Shown here: in pieces, positions 33,634 to 45,174 of the stretch | Position numbering within the stretch: the stretch's first letter is position 1 | Layout: every line of letters starts with the position of its first letter | Source of the DNA: Symsagittifera roscoffensis | Lineage: Eukaryota; Xenacoelomorpha; Acoela; Convolutidae | Length of the DNA: 64,000 bases | Assembly (NCBI RefSeq): GCF_963678635.1 | Contig: NC_087067.1 | Location: 5,372,647 to 5,436,646, forward strand | Reading direction: 5' to 3' | Made by a program: the position numbers and the translations under genes | Notes under the pieces: model-generated | The model's database searches: none | What the model saw: only the letters and a program-made list of their open reading frames with translations | Told to the model about the DNA's origin: nothing

Positions 33634-34412
33634 ACTCCATGGAGTCGGATGTTCTGACCGAGTCAGTTACAGAAGACAGTGCCGATGATCAGAAAGTCGC
33701 AAAGAAATTACCTGTCAGACGAGCCAGGAAGGGGCTGAAGCGACTAAAAAGGAAAACAGGAAGTCGAGCCGTGAACCCGAGAGTGGTGAGTTCGAGAGCC
33801 AGCGCAGTGGTGGCCTCTTTAACGAGCGCAGGTCGTTCAGGCGAGAGCGGGCAAGGAGATGGTGCAACACTGACAGGGGGAGAAAAAGAGAATCTGATAC
33901 CCCCTATGCTCTTGGCAGGTCTGACCACGACAGCCGTGAGATCAAAGAAAACAGCACGAACCCTGGCAGACACTAAATTAGAGATGGAGATCATCAGTCA
34001 ATGTGGACTTGGAGGAATTGAAGATTATAGGCCCTCACGGACCAACATGGCAAAGTTGAAACTGGAAGGACAACTCGACGTGGTCGAGTACAGTCGAGTC
34101 ACTGTGCCGGAATCGGTCCACATGGGAGATCCAGCAGGGGGTTATGTGGAGATGTTGAAAGCGAGAAACTCCGCGAGAGGGCACTTGATGGCTTGGAGCG
34201 AGAAGCGAGCCATGCAGGAATATCTGAAAGAGCTTACGGAGAATTCAAACTTGAATCGAAGAGAATACGGCACGGTAATGTCCTCTGAAGCGAACGAAAT
34301 CGGATTGGAAAAACTACTAGAAATTTCCTGGAGGCGGCCCTCCAGAGATACTTCGACGAGACGATGCATGCACCTGCGACGGTGGCAGCATACCTGGCTC
34401 ATCCTTGCATGA
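33540..34412 (+). pseudogene. ORF C fragment 1 (frame 0), basic region
   Basis: It contains a strongly basic stretch (PVRRARKGLKRLKRKTG) that could be a nuclear-localisation or nucleic-acid-binding segment. A Ser/Ala-rich linker and then a more globular part (GLGGIEDYRPSRTN) follow. Fragments at 44888-43924 in the minus element occupy the equivalent position. A frameshift near 34364-34412 moves the sequence to frame 2. Function is unknown. Confidence 0.5.
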
Positions 34413-35074
34413 GAACTGATCTGCAAGTACGGTTGGCTTGGTGCTTGATGGGCATCAAGAGGGCGGAATATGAAACCAGTAATGATTCGAAATCACGGGA
34501 ACAGGAGCTGGAGTTGATGGAAGCTCTGCGAGCGTTGATTTCAAAAGACGATTCTGCGATAGCATGGGCTAAGCGGAAGGATGCCCTTTGCTTTGTCAGG
34601 TTCGTGGTGGATCGTATCCCCACTCCTGTTTTGGGAGAATGTATAAAGATCATTCGGCAAAAGGGAGTTGATTGCGAAAGGAACTTCCTTAGGGCACTCC
34701 TGGAACTATATCAGGACATGCCGTTGACTGTACCAAATAAGGAGTCGAATGACACGGAGAGCTATCGCAAGTTGGAAGAGGTGAGAAGATATTCCAACAA
34801 AGAATTGAAAGTGAGCCGGGAGTTGATTGAAGCAGTCAAGGGACAAAAAGACTTTGCAACACTAGGGAGACTGAAGTCGTTCCAATATGTGTCTGGCATA
34901 CCGGGGATGGCGTATAATCCCTTCGTGAATGAAGAAGCCAGGGAAGCGTACTTCGACTATGAGCAAGTCATAGTACTCAATTTCTGGGTTGAACGGATTA
35001 AAGAAACTGGAATGCTGATAGTGGAACAACCCAAGCTGGGAATTATCTTGGAAGAACGAGTGGTCGAACCCTAG
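34364..35074 (+). pseudogene. ORF C fragment 2 (frame 2)
   Basis: It aligns with 43884-43324 and 43305-42622 of the minus element: LAHPCMRTDLQVRLAWCLMGIK there reads as a related segment around ANPFVRTAGQLMFAWSLVGIE, and SGIPGMAYNPF as SGVIGIAYNPF. It is helical and has no recognised domain. TAG at 35072-35074 interrupts the frame, which then continues unchanged. Confidence 0.55.
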
Positions 35075-35425
35075 GTTCCCGAGCTAAAGGGGCAAGTGAG
35101 TTTTGATTGTGGTTCTTGGGACGGTCCCTTGAAAATCAGTCTAGTTACGATGTGGGAACTCATGAAGCCTTCCTGGTGTCCTCATCCTAACGCCGGTTTA
35201 ATCTGGGACATGACGGCGGATGTCACGTTAGACCTGGATGATGACGCGAGTCTGCATGATCTGGCCATGATCCACCATCTGCTAGCCATGAGGTTGACGA
35301 AGCAGAAGAGCAACCCATCCACGGAGCTGTCCGAGGAAGATCCATCGAGCAACTGGTTGAAGCAAGGCACATGCTTGGCTCAACATAGTGGGATGGAAGG
35401 ACATGTTTGCAACTTGGGACACTGA
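35075..35425 (+). pseudogene. ORF C fragment 3 (frame 2)
   Basis: The frame is the same as the preceding and following fragments and is bounded by TAG (35072-35074) and TGA (35423-35425). It covers LVTMWELMKPSW (minus element LGVVWKLLIEEV) and a short His/Cys-containing stretch before the TGA. The two stops are absent at the matching positions of the other element, which supports nonsense mutation. Confidence 0.5.
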
Positions 35426-36916
35426 CTGGTTACGCTGAGCGAGCAGCATCGGCAACTGGTACGATTGTACGGAAGATTGAGCATGTCGGATAAGAGTGGT
35501 ATGGAGTTGGTCGCGGACTGTCATGGGGTGACGGATGTAAACTTAATCACAGCCTTGGGATTTTGTAGCATGACGAGTTCGATAGAATCGCTTGAGCGCC
35601 TGGAGCGTGCCCATGAGCTAGTGACGTCCCTCAGCGTGGAAGTATTCCCTGGAGCATTGCAGACGGAGCAGAAGATCGGAGGCTGGCGAGAAGCTCTGGA
35701 GAACGAAATGAATCTGAAAGATAGTGAAGCCTATCATAAACCTACTGGTTCAAAGTATCTGGTGGGTTCAAGCTCCGCACCATATTGCAGTAGTAGGTAT
35801 CCTACACACATGGTGGTGATGGATACGAGGACACAGCAGGTGTTGATTGACCAACTTTTCTCTGTGCCAAAAAGCGTGAGGTTGGCCAGAATGTCGGAGA
35901 GGTCATATGATTTGTTGGCAAAGATCTTTCGGGCAGTCCCGAAGAGATCTGAAGGCGAGTTGCAAGACGTAGTGGGGGAAGAGTTTCTGAGATTAAACGA
36001 AGGCAATGTGAGTGAGTTCCAGAAGCAGAAAGCGAGTGGAGCGTTACCCACTGAATTGCCCACCATAGAAGAGAAAGACGACTTACACAGAATTCTGATG
36101 GAGGTGGAACCGTTGCTGGGAGCCTCAGGGTATCGGACCCGAAGGAACATAGTGAGAACCCATGGGGAGTATCCTTGCCACTGCCTGACGCAGACGTTGT
36201 GGTACCCCAAACGCGGGAATCTGATGCTAGTATGGGACGTGGAGGAGTTATACTCTACGGGGTTGCCCGATCAGAATCAACAGGTGTCAATCGTGGTGGT
36301 TAGTGCCATGCTGGCAGTGAGATGGTTGGAGGCTAACGCGGACACAAGTGAACAGGAGACGGCCGTGCCGACTCCTGAGCAGCTGAGCAACGTGAAGATG
36401 AGTCGTGAATTGGATCTTTTCAGAACCACCTGCAACGTTCTGAGAATACCTAAAGCCATTGAAAGAATATGGTCAAGGCAAAGATTGATGCCTTGGTTCC
36501 GTGCAGTGATGACATCATGGATGTATGAACGCGCGAAGCGTCACATGTCGAGGAACACGGAAGCCTATCAATCTTTCCAGCTAGATATAGGAACAGGAGC
36601 CTATAAGAGAGCATTCTTGACGCACAGAAACGCGGTCACCACGGCGGTGAAGCGGGTAGCTGGAGCGCCTTGTGTAACTGAAGATGAGAAGAAAGAGGTC
36701 TTAAGAGCTGACCTAGAAAGAAATGTGAGCCTATGTCTTGACAACAGCTTTTGCAGGAACCGGGAGCAAAAGGTTAATGTTGACTTGCTACTTTGTTGCA
36801 AACCGAGACTGTTGGAACAGGAGAGTTGGGGCACGGCCCGCAACTCCATGGGCATGCTGGAGAAAGTCCTAGAAGACAGCGAAGCTGAAGATCAGGATGG
36901 AGAAGCGATGGAATGA
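35426..36916 (+). pseudogene. ORF C fragment 4: C-terminal half (frame 2)
   Basis: It continues ORF C to TGA at 36914-36916. Conserved runs shared with 42628-41289 of the minus element include VKSVRLARMS-like (SVPKSVRLARMS), VLIDQLFSVP, CHCLTQTLWYP, STGLPD, VVSAMLAVRW, TSWMYERAKRHM and LLTHRNA-like (FLTHRNAVTT). The amount of conserved wording over more than 450 residues indicates selection on the protein. No known fold, signal peptide or membrane helix was recognised, and the C-terminus is acidic. ORF C in total would span about 1,250 residues. Confidence 0.6.
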
Positions 36917-37685
36917 AGATGATGAACGAAGAGAACAAGTGAAGGCGTGAGCAAAGAAGAGAAGAGGAGGAGAAAAAACTTGATTGTCTTTGTGTGTTAA
37001 AACTTGAAACAATCAACCAAGTTTTGATTATTGAACTTGTAAAACTTTTTGTTTTGATCTAGTTTGGTCAGACCAAACTACAGTGTTGCAATTGCTAAAA
37101 TTGTTGAAATTGTTGATTTTAGTTATGACTATTTATGTATATATATAGAACATAGGTGAGTATATTTACCTATTTAAACACGATTGAAGTTTTTAACCTG
37201 TGTAAGACACAATTTCACTGTGTGGCGACATGGTAAGTTTCAGTAAATTCGCTCGAGAAGAGTGGGTAACTCAATAACTTTCCTAGCCACAGAGTTTCTT
37301 AGTTTTAATATTGAAAGGACCGCATAAATAACTGATTATACTTGGTGAGTGATGTTAAGTTAATTTTAACGGGTGCGTGGCCGTGCCACGTCCCACTTTT
37401 TAATCACAAAGAGCGAAAAGAAGTTTTATGGCACGACGACGTAAGTGGTCAGAAAAGAAATTTTATCTAGGACACTCCTCATGGTGCAAATTTTGTGAAA
37501 ATGTTGAAAGGCAGTGAGATGTAGTACGATGCCATTTGTGAACACGTAGTGAGTTGAGGTGGAGTAGATAAATTTCATTTTCTTATGCAATTTGTAAGAT
37601 TGATTACAGAGAACTGGAACACTACTTGACGATAACCCGGTGTTATGCGATCAATAGGGACATTGATGGGACTGTCCGGGGAGTA
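36917..37685 (+). other. 3' non-coding region of the plus element and polypurine-like tract
   Basis: There is no gene. It holds T/G-rich sequence, a GTGGCCGTGCCAC hairpin at about 37376-37390, and at its end GACTGTCCGGGGAGTA (37671-37685) directly before the 3' LTR. This is the position of the plus-strand primer. The minus element has a matching CTGGGGAGTA at 40857-40848. Confidence 0.55.
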
Positions 37686-38569
37686 TGTGCCATTCTGCCA
37701 GATTGACACAGCGCAACCTTCCGGCGACACGAGAAAAAACGAATAAAGGCCTTATTAAAGAAAAAGTATTGCGAAGGAGGGTAGGAATATTCTAGAATTT
37801 TTGTTTTCAAAATTTCGATTGAAAAGTGAATATTTCTGAGAAATACAAAAAGACGGCCATTTTGACGAAAAACGACGAAAAAACAGAACAACGACAAATA
37901 TTGTGAAAAACGGTCGCACAAGAGACGAAAAATACGAAGCCTCTTATCGTGGCAACAACACATGATAAGACCCTTATCAGCGGATATTAGTGGAGAAGGA
38001 AGCTTCAGTGGGGAAAGAATATTCCACGGAACCCTCCCGTGCCACAAATTGGAAGAGATAAAAGCGTTATCTCAGGAAGACTACGGGAGCGGAGGCTTGG
38101 TCCCCCAGAGACTGTCTTATGTGAAGGGACTACATAAAACTAACTTTGTAGCTACTTGGATGTCGTAGAACTCTGAATTAACACCGGTATAATTTGATAT
38201 TTTAGAATATGAGTAGCTAGAAAGAGGAAAGGGTCAATCCATCTCCAATGGATTTAATATAGAACTGTCTCACAAAAATATGTTAAAATAGGTTGTTCGA
38301 GCCGTGTTTTTAATGGCAATCACGTAGTCTGAGGATCCGAGACTCAGCTATGTGGTTGTGTTCTCATGTAAACAAAAGCTGATCAAAAGTCGTTTGACTG
38401 ATGGCCTAAAAATAGTAACTTTCTACTTAGCCCTAAACAGACCAGAAAATCAACTGGCAAGGTCGAGACGGTGAAAAACGAGTAGGATTAAGGTAACTGA
38501 CGCCTGCCAATCGTTAATAGGTACTTTTTCTACGCTCCGTCGCTGTGTAGTATTTGGGCGAATGTTACA
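37686..38569 (+). repeat. 3' long terminal repeat
   Basis: An 884-base direct copy of 19682-20567 with the same TGTGCC start and GTTACA end. It is followed immediately by a Penelope-like remnant, not by a copy of the 5' flank. Confidence 0.85.
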
Positions 38570-39540
38570 CTGGTCAAATTATTCCCAGGTTGAGGTACTT
38601 CTGAAAACCCTATGAACCGTCAATTCAATAACGTTTCTTTTGTACTGCAAAAGTGCGCAGCCTCTGAAAGTTAGAATGGTGCCGGTATCAGTGGGTTTTT
38701 GGTACCAAACACATGTGACCTTTTTGTGCTGAATCCACGTTGACATTTAAGTCCAAAAAGGCCAAACTACCGTTACTATCGAGTTCTTCTAGGGTGAACT
38801 GCAAGTTTGGATGCAACTTATTGGCAGCCTCGATAACTACCCAGGATTGCTCTTGCCCGTTCCAACTATGTCGTCCACATATCTTAGAAAAACTTTAACA
38901 CCATTCACAGTCCGATCTGCTTCCTGTTGTTTTTTGCAAGTCATGCAATACCATACTGTTTCAGCGATGTCTGGGTATTCGGATTCCGATATGTTACCAC
39001 ACCCTAAGTGGTACCAATTCAAACAAGCTTAAAATTCTACCCCTTTTGTCCGATATGTCACCTTTTTCTGACATCTAGGGCACACTTCCTTGTTACCCTC
39101 ACTTAGCACCGTCAAATTTGGTACCTCTTTCTTTAATGCAGGTTCGTATTTTTTGAGCCACAAATTAATCAATATTCCTGCAAGGGAGGCGCCCATTGCT
39201 AAAACGTCTTTTTTGTACATACCACAAACCATTGCATTTAAAGTGCACCTTACTCACTGCAAAATTCAGTAGTTTTTTCATAGTCTTGCGAGATGTTTCC
39301 GGAGGGTTCACTTGCTCATATAATCTCCTCAGGGCTATTTCAACCGCTTCCTTGAGCGGGACATTAGTGTACAAACTATTTACATCAAAGGAGATTATAC
39401 TCTCGTCAGAGTCCAGCTCCGTTTTCTCCAAGATCTCCCTGACCATTTGAGTGTTCGTTTCTATGTTTGCCCCCTCAATTTCATCAAAGTACTTTGCCAA
39501 TGTTTTATTTAGGTTGTCGGAATGTTTTTCAGCTTGAGAT
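38570..39540 (-). mobile_element. Penelope-like element remnant: RT with inserted PHD-type finger
   Basis: On the minus strand the frames show ISFDVNSLYTNVPLKEAV (39385-39330; RT motif A region), VLAMGASLAGILINLWL (motif B) and FLRYVDDIVG (motif C, YVDD at 38881-38870). Further on come HPNLQFTLEE and LAFLDLNV, all typical of Penelope-like RTs. Between motifs B and C lies CPRC (39082) ... AC, NWYHLGC ... WYCMTC (to 38936). This is a PHD finger pattern in which one Cys codon reads Phe and an adjacent TAA interrupts the frame. A frameshift near 39200-39230 and a stop near 38835 also break it. The 3' end (GIY-YIG endonuclease) is cut off by the LTR. Confidence 0.75.
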
Positions 39541-39597
39541 TTTAAAATATGTTCAGAAGATCAAAAATATCATAGTAACCGAGGTTGCGGTCAGGAG

Positions 39598-40190
39598 CAG
39601 AGATGTTCAAAATTTAATGGGGAGAAAATTAATTGCAATTAATGGGATTGCAATTAATTGCCTGCGGTATTTTTCTAAACCCATTAATTGATGGTAAAGC
39701 AAGCAACTAATTGGCAATTATCAAGTATTTGTAAATTGCATTCTAATAGTATTATCGGCCTAATGTAGCTTGGATATTCTTTCAGTGTGTGAATGAAAAT
39801 AAGTGTAAATTCTATTGGCTAGTGGAATTGTTCACATGTTGCGACATTATCGCGAGAGATTAACTGCTCCAGTGAAAACAAAGCAGCATGACTACTAATT
39901 CATTTCGTGAACAAATATGCGAAAAGTGTTTTACACCTGGAGCATTAGAGAACAATTGGACATGTACATGTGGAAAAAATGTCACGCAGAAAAAGCAAAG
40001 GGCTGCACAAACTTATGGAACCACGTTATTGCGCTTCACCCAGACTATGAAAACACGGAAAACGAGAGCACACTTATCGACTACGCATCATCGGAGGAGA
40101 ATGTGTTGTAACAGTCGCCTACTTAAGTCACATATGAGGTTAAAGAAAAATAGGCCCTATAACCATTGGCTCAAGAGTCAGGGACACTAG
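39598..40190 (+). mobile_element. hAT-like transposon 5' fragment with frameshifted BED finger
   Basis: A hAT-type end, CAGAGATGTTCAAAATTTAATGG, starts at about 39599 and is followed by AATTAATTGC repeats. At 39888-40111 two overlapping frames together carry a BED-type zinc finger: NWTCTCGKN in one frame and GCTNLWNHVIALHPDY in the next. The pattern is known from N-termini of hAT transposases. The rest of the transposase is absent and the sequence is cut off near the start of the minus retroelement. Confidence 0.5.
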
Positions 40191-40847
40191 TGTTTTTCTG
40201 CCTCGAACGGTCGGAGCCAATTCGGTTCACTTGCGACATGAGACTAAAAACCCGTTACAGCTTAAAGGCCACTACCAAAATACCCCCACTCTAGAAAATA
40301 AAAAATTCCCCATACTTAGGTCTCAAAATACCCAAAATACGCGAACGCTGTTAAAAACAGGGTCGGAACAGTCCGTACAGTTACTTTTTATTAGACAGTG
40401 GAGCTTTGAGCCATTTCAGATGGATCAACCTATTAATGAATTCCAATCCAAGAAATGAGTTTTCACTTGAGAATATAGTTTTTGATCTGAACCATTGGGA
40501 GACTTCTGTTGTCTACCTTTCTACCGAAGGTTCACTCTGGTCCAACTAAATTTCGATGTTCTTTTACCTTCGATTATTTTCTGTCTCCTGTCACGAATAA
40601 GACAGCTCTACTCTCGTTCGATTAAGTGTCGGAAATTGCGAACAGCAATTTCTCGCTGCTAAATTTGACCACTTTTTTGCGTTTTTAATTCGGTTGTTCT
40701 GATCTTAATTTTCTAATCTTTTCAGTTGTCGCGAGAAACTTGAGCATGACATGTCTAATTCAAATTTTTGAAAAATTCCATTTGACCCCAAAATCATGTG
40801 ATTCGCATTGCTCAAGGTCAAACTTCCAAATATGACCGACTGGTACA
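40190..40847 (-). repeat. Candidate 3' LTR of the minus element
   Basis: Reading on the minus strand, GGGGAGTA is followed by TGTACCAG at 40847, the same arrangement as GGGGAGTA-TGTGCC at the 3' LTR of the plus element. The far end is guessed at a TG near 40190 where hAT sequence stops. No second copy was found beyond 58.9 kb, so the LTR extent is unproven. Confidence 0.35.
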
Positions 40848-41288
40848 TACTCCCCAGACTCAAGATCGATGTCCATATCGCTTGTTGCCGTCTGCCAGTG
40901 AGTCCCCAGAATTCTGAGAGTAGCTCAAGATACAGTGCCAGTGGTCATTTACAGAAGTTTGCAGCAGACTTAAGGATATCTACACCCCAAAATTCACAAC
41001 CATGTAAAATTGTCACACTATCGCTGAACTGCAATCAAATTCTACATACACCTGCACTTTTAATTCACGCTTTGGAAGCTAATGATTCAAAATTTATTTT
41101 GTCCCATTCGATCAGGAAATTGTCAGGCAACATTTTGACTCATATAAAAGATATAGCATATTAATAACAATATCTCGTTCGTTAAAATTTCTTTTTCGTG
41201 AACTCAGATTTCATCCGAGTTCACCCTCGAGCCCCTTTCCTTCCCTCTCAAGACTCAAGACTCTAGAATTTCCCACTGAGCCATCTGC

Positions 41289-42628
41289 TCATCTCGCGTT
41301 CTTCGCCTTCGAGATGCTAGGCCCAGACACACTTGACACCGGAATCTGTCTTAACAGTGCCTCCTCATCATCGAAGCTACTTACGATCTCTTCCCAAGCC
41401 TTCAATTGTTCATAAGACCGCATCCATTCCCTCTGTTTTTGCAGCCTCTTTGCTTGGTTGGGCAAGCCCTTCACCTTCGACTCACTATTCAAGCAAAAGG
41501 AGTTGTGCAGACTCAGACTCACGTTCTTCGCCAAGTTCTCTTCCAGCATTTGTTCTCTCGCCTTAGTGTTATCTCTAGACACCCTACCGACTCTTTTCCA
41601 ACCTGTCGTGATCGCATTTCGATGGGTCAGCAGAGGTCTCTTGAAGGCTTCCGGTCCTATCTCTGCCAGTAACTGTCGATATTCTTCACTATGTTTTTTC
41701 ATGTGCTCTTTCGTCACCATATACAACCAAGATGTCAATGTCGCTCGAAACTACCGGAAGAATCTTATACGGCTCTATACGTGCCTGACTTCCATCGGTA
41801 TGGCGAATACCTTGCATGCAGTCTCAAACAACTCAATTCTCCTGCTGTAATCTATAGCGTATTTTGATTCTGCCGTTGGTGTCTTCGACTCCCGATATTT
41901 CGTCACATTTTCTTCGATCCATCGCAAAGCCAGCATCGTGCTTACCACCAGGATTGTCTTCTTTTGCCTGTGATCTGGTAATCCGATCGACCGAATTTCT
42001 TCCACATCCCGTATTAGGCAGAGGTTTGCGTGATCCGGGTACCACACCGTTTGTGCCAGACAATGGCACGGGCATTCCCCATGTGTGATATCGATGCTCC
42101 GAAGATTGCGTTCTCCCGAAGCTTCTAAGAGAGGTTCCAGTTCTATCGCCTCTCATGCATCGCATCATTCTCCTCCAGGTTTGGAGCACTGTTCATCGGT
42201 TTCCCGATCATATTTTGTCTCTCGAGGTCACTCGTGTTCTCACCTTCCAAACCCAGAAGTTCCTCCCCCCAGATTTCACTCAAGTCGTCTCTCTGTTCCC
42301 TCGGCACCGTTCCCCGGATCTTTCTCAATAGTCTGTGTGAGTGATGCGACATTCGAGCCAATCTTACGCACTTGGGCACCGAGAAGGCTTTGTCTATTAA
42401 CACCCTCTGGCTGGATACCTCCACCATCGCCATGTGCAGTGGGTAGTGGCTACCACATAGGTTGGCCATCACTGATCCCACTAGGGACTTCGCATTTAAT
42501 GGCAGACCATAGGCTTCACCTATGGGAAACCCCATCTCCGCCTCAAGACCAACTTTCCAGCCTCTGATGTGTTTCTGGGTTACTTGCAATACCCCAGGCC
42601 ATGACTCCACACCAAATGCGGTCAACAA
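41289..42628 (-). pseudogene. ORF C C-terminal fragments of the minus element
   Basis: Fragments at 42628-42143, 42047-41775 and 41738-41289 correspond in order to the C-terminal half of ORF C in the plus element (35465-36916). Shared wording includes VLIDKAFSVPKCVRLARMS, GLPD, LVVSTMLALRW, TSWLYMVTKEHM and LLTHRNA. The last frame ends with TGA-free sequence to a stop at 41289 and is rich in charged residues. Frameshifts separate the three parts. Function is unknown. Confidence 0.55.
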
Positions 42629-43884
42629 ATGGTGTCAGACTCTAGCATCTTCAGTGACTGTATACTGCACATCCTCGAGAAGAATCCCAAAGCTGTTGCT
42701 ATGTTCACGGTGGTATTCGCGTAACAGTCAGCCACTATCTGTACCTCACTCTTCTCCCTTTCTGTGATGTCTCCAAACCAAGTGATTAGGTCTTCTTTTT
42801 GAAAGGACTGTATCCTGACGCATGATCGTCCATCACAAGTGTGTTCTCCGCTTCCATATGTCAGGTCAAGACAACTACCCGGCTCCATCTTTTTCACCGA
42901 TCCTAGCTTGCTGGTTGCTTCGCCTGACTCCTTCATCTGAGGCAAGATCAGCTTGTGTACTATACTCAGTGTTGCTAGGTCCTCGTCTTTTGTCGGTGCA
43001 AGCCTCACTCGCCCCGTGACCTCCTCGATCAGCAACTTCCAAACCACTCCTAAGTTCGTAACCAGCATGCCGTTTCTATTAACCAGTTTCAATTCGACTC
43101 TTTTGTTTGAGCGCGGCAAACTCCTCAATTCTGGCATCTTCTCAAGAATCAAGCCCACGCTCGGCTTCTCTCTTTCTGCTGGGTCTATATTGATTATCTT
43201 TTCCGTCCAAAACTTTAATAGCTCTGTCACTTTGTGATTTCCGTGAGCGCTCCCGGCCTCTGAATCCAAGAAGGGGTTGTATGCTATTCCTATCACTCCG
43301 GACACATATTGATATTCTGTTTTTTAATTGGGTCTCGAGTACTCTCCAGCCGAGGCTAAGTTACGGTGCACGTCATGTCCTTCTTCAAATTTCTTGTTAT
43401 AGAACCTCCGTATTTCATCTAGCTTTCTATGATTCTCTAGAGACTGCCTGGAGCCATCCTCCTTTTCTATTCCAGTACTCTGGTACACATTCGGGGTGAC
43501 CGCTGAGATTCTCCTTTCCATTGTCTTGCTTCCGATAGCTCTCTGCTGACACGATTGGATGGTACTGTCGGTCATCGCGGACATTATCCACCTCAAGAAA
43601 CAAGTAGCATCTTTTCTCCTTGCCAGACTCAAGCCTGAATTATCCCTGGCGACGTGCTGCGTCAGCATCTGATAAATCTCCAGATTCTTGCCACCCAGCC
43701 TCAACTTGTCATGTGAAGTCAACGTCTCTAGCTCTATTCCCACCAGGCTCCACGCGAACATCAGCTGTCCCGCTGTCCTAACGAAGGGATTTGCTATCAA
43801 CGGCAACGCAGATGAGTGTGTCCTCATCGCTTCTTCAAAAAAATCCCGTAGTAAGTTCTGCCATGTTCGTTTCAGTTGGCTCAC
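42622..43884 (-). pseudogene. ORF C middle fragments of the minus element
   Basis: 43884-43324 and 43305-42622 lie in one order with a stop near 43324. They match 34364-35425 of the plus element (AWSLVGIE, SGVIGIAYNPF, ADCYANTTVNIATALGF against ADCHGVTDVNLITALGF). No domain is recognised. Confidence 0.55.
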
Positions 43885-43923
43885 CAGTTCTTACTTGTTG
43901 ATCTCGGCCTTTTGCTGGGTAGC

Positions 43924-45090
43924 CTAATTGCGTCGCTTGCGAGACACTCCATGATCGAGTTTCTTTAGACAGTTTTCCAGTTCCTTCATTGTCTCCAGAG
44001 CCACCCACCACGGCCGAGATGTGTTCCTCGTCTTACTCTTCTCAAGAGGGTCACTGGTCACCTGTTTCCCGGTAGCCTGATGCTCGCTTGATATCCATTC
44101 CTTGCCGACGTCCACCTCCCACATCTGTCCACTAGTCGAACTCCTCTTCGTGTTCGTCTTCTGGGGTCTGAAGTCTTCTTCCGTTGCCAAACTTGTGGAA
44201 ACCTCCTTCTCTTTTTCAAACTCGGCCAACTTCCTTGGTTCGGAGCTACCCTTGTAGGCTGCTGTCTTCTACCGCTCTATGACCATAGGAGCAGTCTCCC
44301 TCAGATTTTTTTCAGAGACTGCGTCCGTCGAAGGACTACTCAACCCCTCTACCTCTCTCTTCCTCTTCCGAGACTTCACACCTCTACTTGGGGGCGTCGC
44401 CGCTATCATCACTGATTCGACCTCTTTATCCCGGTCCGACCCTTCCAACTCTTGCTTCCCCCTGCTCGAGCCTTAAGAATGTTAGTACTTTTGATCATGT
44501 TACTAGCCTTAACCTTATCCCCCCTTACACCTTCAATCATTTTATCATCAGTTTTTTGTTTCAGAGTAGAGCTGTCTTCACATTCATCATCTCTGGTCTT
44601 CTGTCGCTTCTCCCTCAACTTGACCATCTTGCTCAGTAACTCTTTTCTTGCTTTTTCATCCAGCCCGGTGGTCTCACTCTTCGTCTCTTGATTAAATTGA
44701 CTCAAGAATTCCCGCCAAGCTTTCTCATCAAGCGTCCCCAGAAACATGCTCTTGTTCCCTTCAAAAGTGTTCTTCTTACTCTCTTCTGTACTCAAGATTA
44801 TCATTCCCATGTCGGAAGTTTCGCTGGTCAAGCGTAATTCCAGGTTTTTCCGAGGGGATGATGTCATAGGTGGCGTGTCCGTTTCCACTTAGGTCCTGCA
44901 ACAGTTCCTGAGTGCTGAAATCCTCCTCGGCTGGTTTCGGCTCCGGCGTATCCCCCACTTCCATTTCCTCTCCTGTTTCACTGAGAGTTTCATCCATGCT
45001 TTCCGCTTCTGATTCGGCTCGCCTTTTCTCAAGTATGTCCCTAAATCTGTTCTCTACGGGGCCGCTTTTCTTATCTCCAGGGGTGCCCAC
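43924..45090 (-). pseudogene. ORF C N-terminal acidic fragments of the minus element
   Basis: Frames at 45090-44776, 44888-44409 and 44229-43924 are acidic or lysine-rich and low complexity, like the start of ORF C in the plus element (about 33060-34000). Frameshifts at about 44800-44890 and 44230-44400 break it. 45090 is in the same frame as ORF B, so B and C might be joined through the TAG at 45175. Confidence 0.4.
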
Positions 45091-45174
45091 TGATAGGCGT
45101 GAGGGTGTTGCTAGATTCTGCTTCTTGTGTTCTGTGAGGGCTACATATAAGGAACCTGCCGCTTCCAGCTCTTT

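Larger units (their letters stand above)
19682..38569 (+). mobile_element. Giant Ty3/gypsy-type LTR retroelement (18.9 kb) with accessory cassette
   Basis: The element is bounded by two direct repeats of 886 and 884 bases (19682-20567 and 37686-38569), each starting TGTGCC and ending TTACA. Internally, in order: 5' leader, end of protease, RT, RNase H, linker, integrase, macrodomain-like module, structured spacer, ORF A (SGNH hydrolase), ORF B, ORF C, 3' leader with a polypurine-like GGGGAGTA directly before the 3' LTR. Gag and the first part of protease are absent, and several frames are broken, so this copy is defective. No target-site duplication is seen (ATGCC before the 5' LTR, CTGGT after the 3' LTR). 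The RT-RNase H-integrase order and motifs place it in the Ty3/gypsy clade. Length and cassette are far beyond the usual 5-8 kb. Confidence 0.85.

Noticed and set aside
28087-36916. The 3' cassette as an env gene or a captured baculovirus-type fusion protein
   Set aside because: No signal peptide, transmembrane segment, furin site or fusion peptide could be found in any of the frames.
40190-40847. Confident LTR pair for the minus element
   Set aside because: Only the 3' side has a plausible TG start next to a polypurine-like tract. No matching second copy was found to the right of 58.9 kb.
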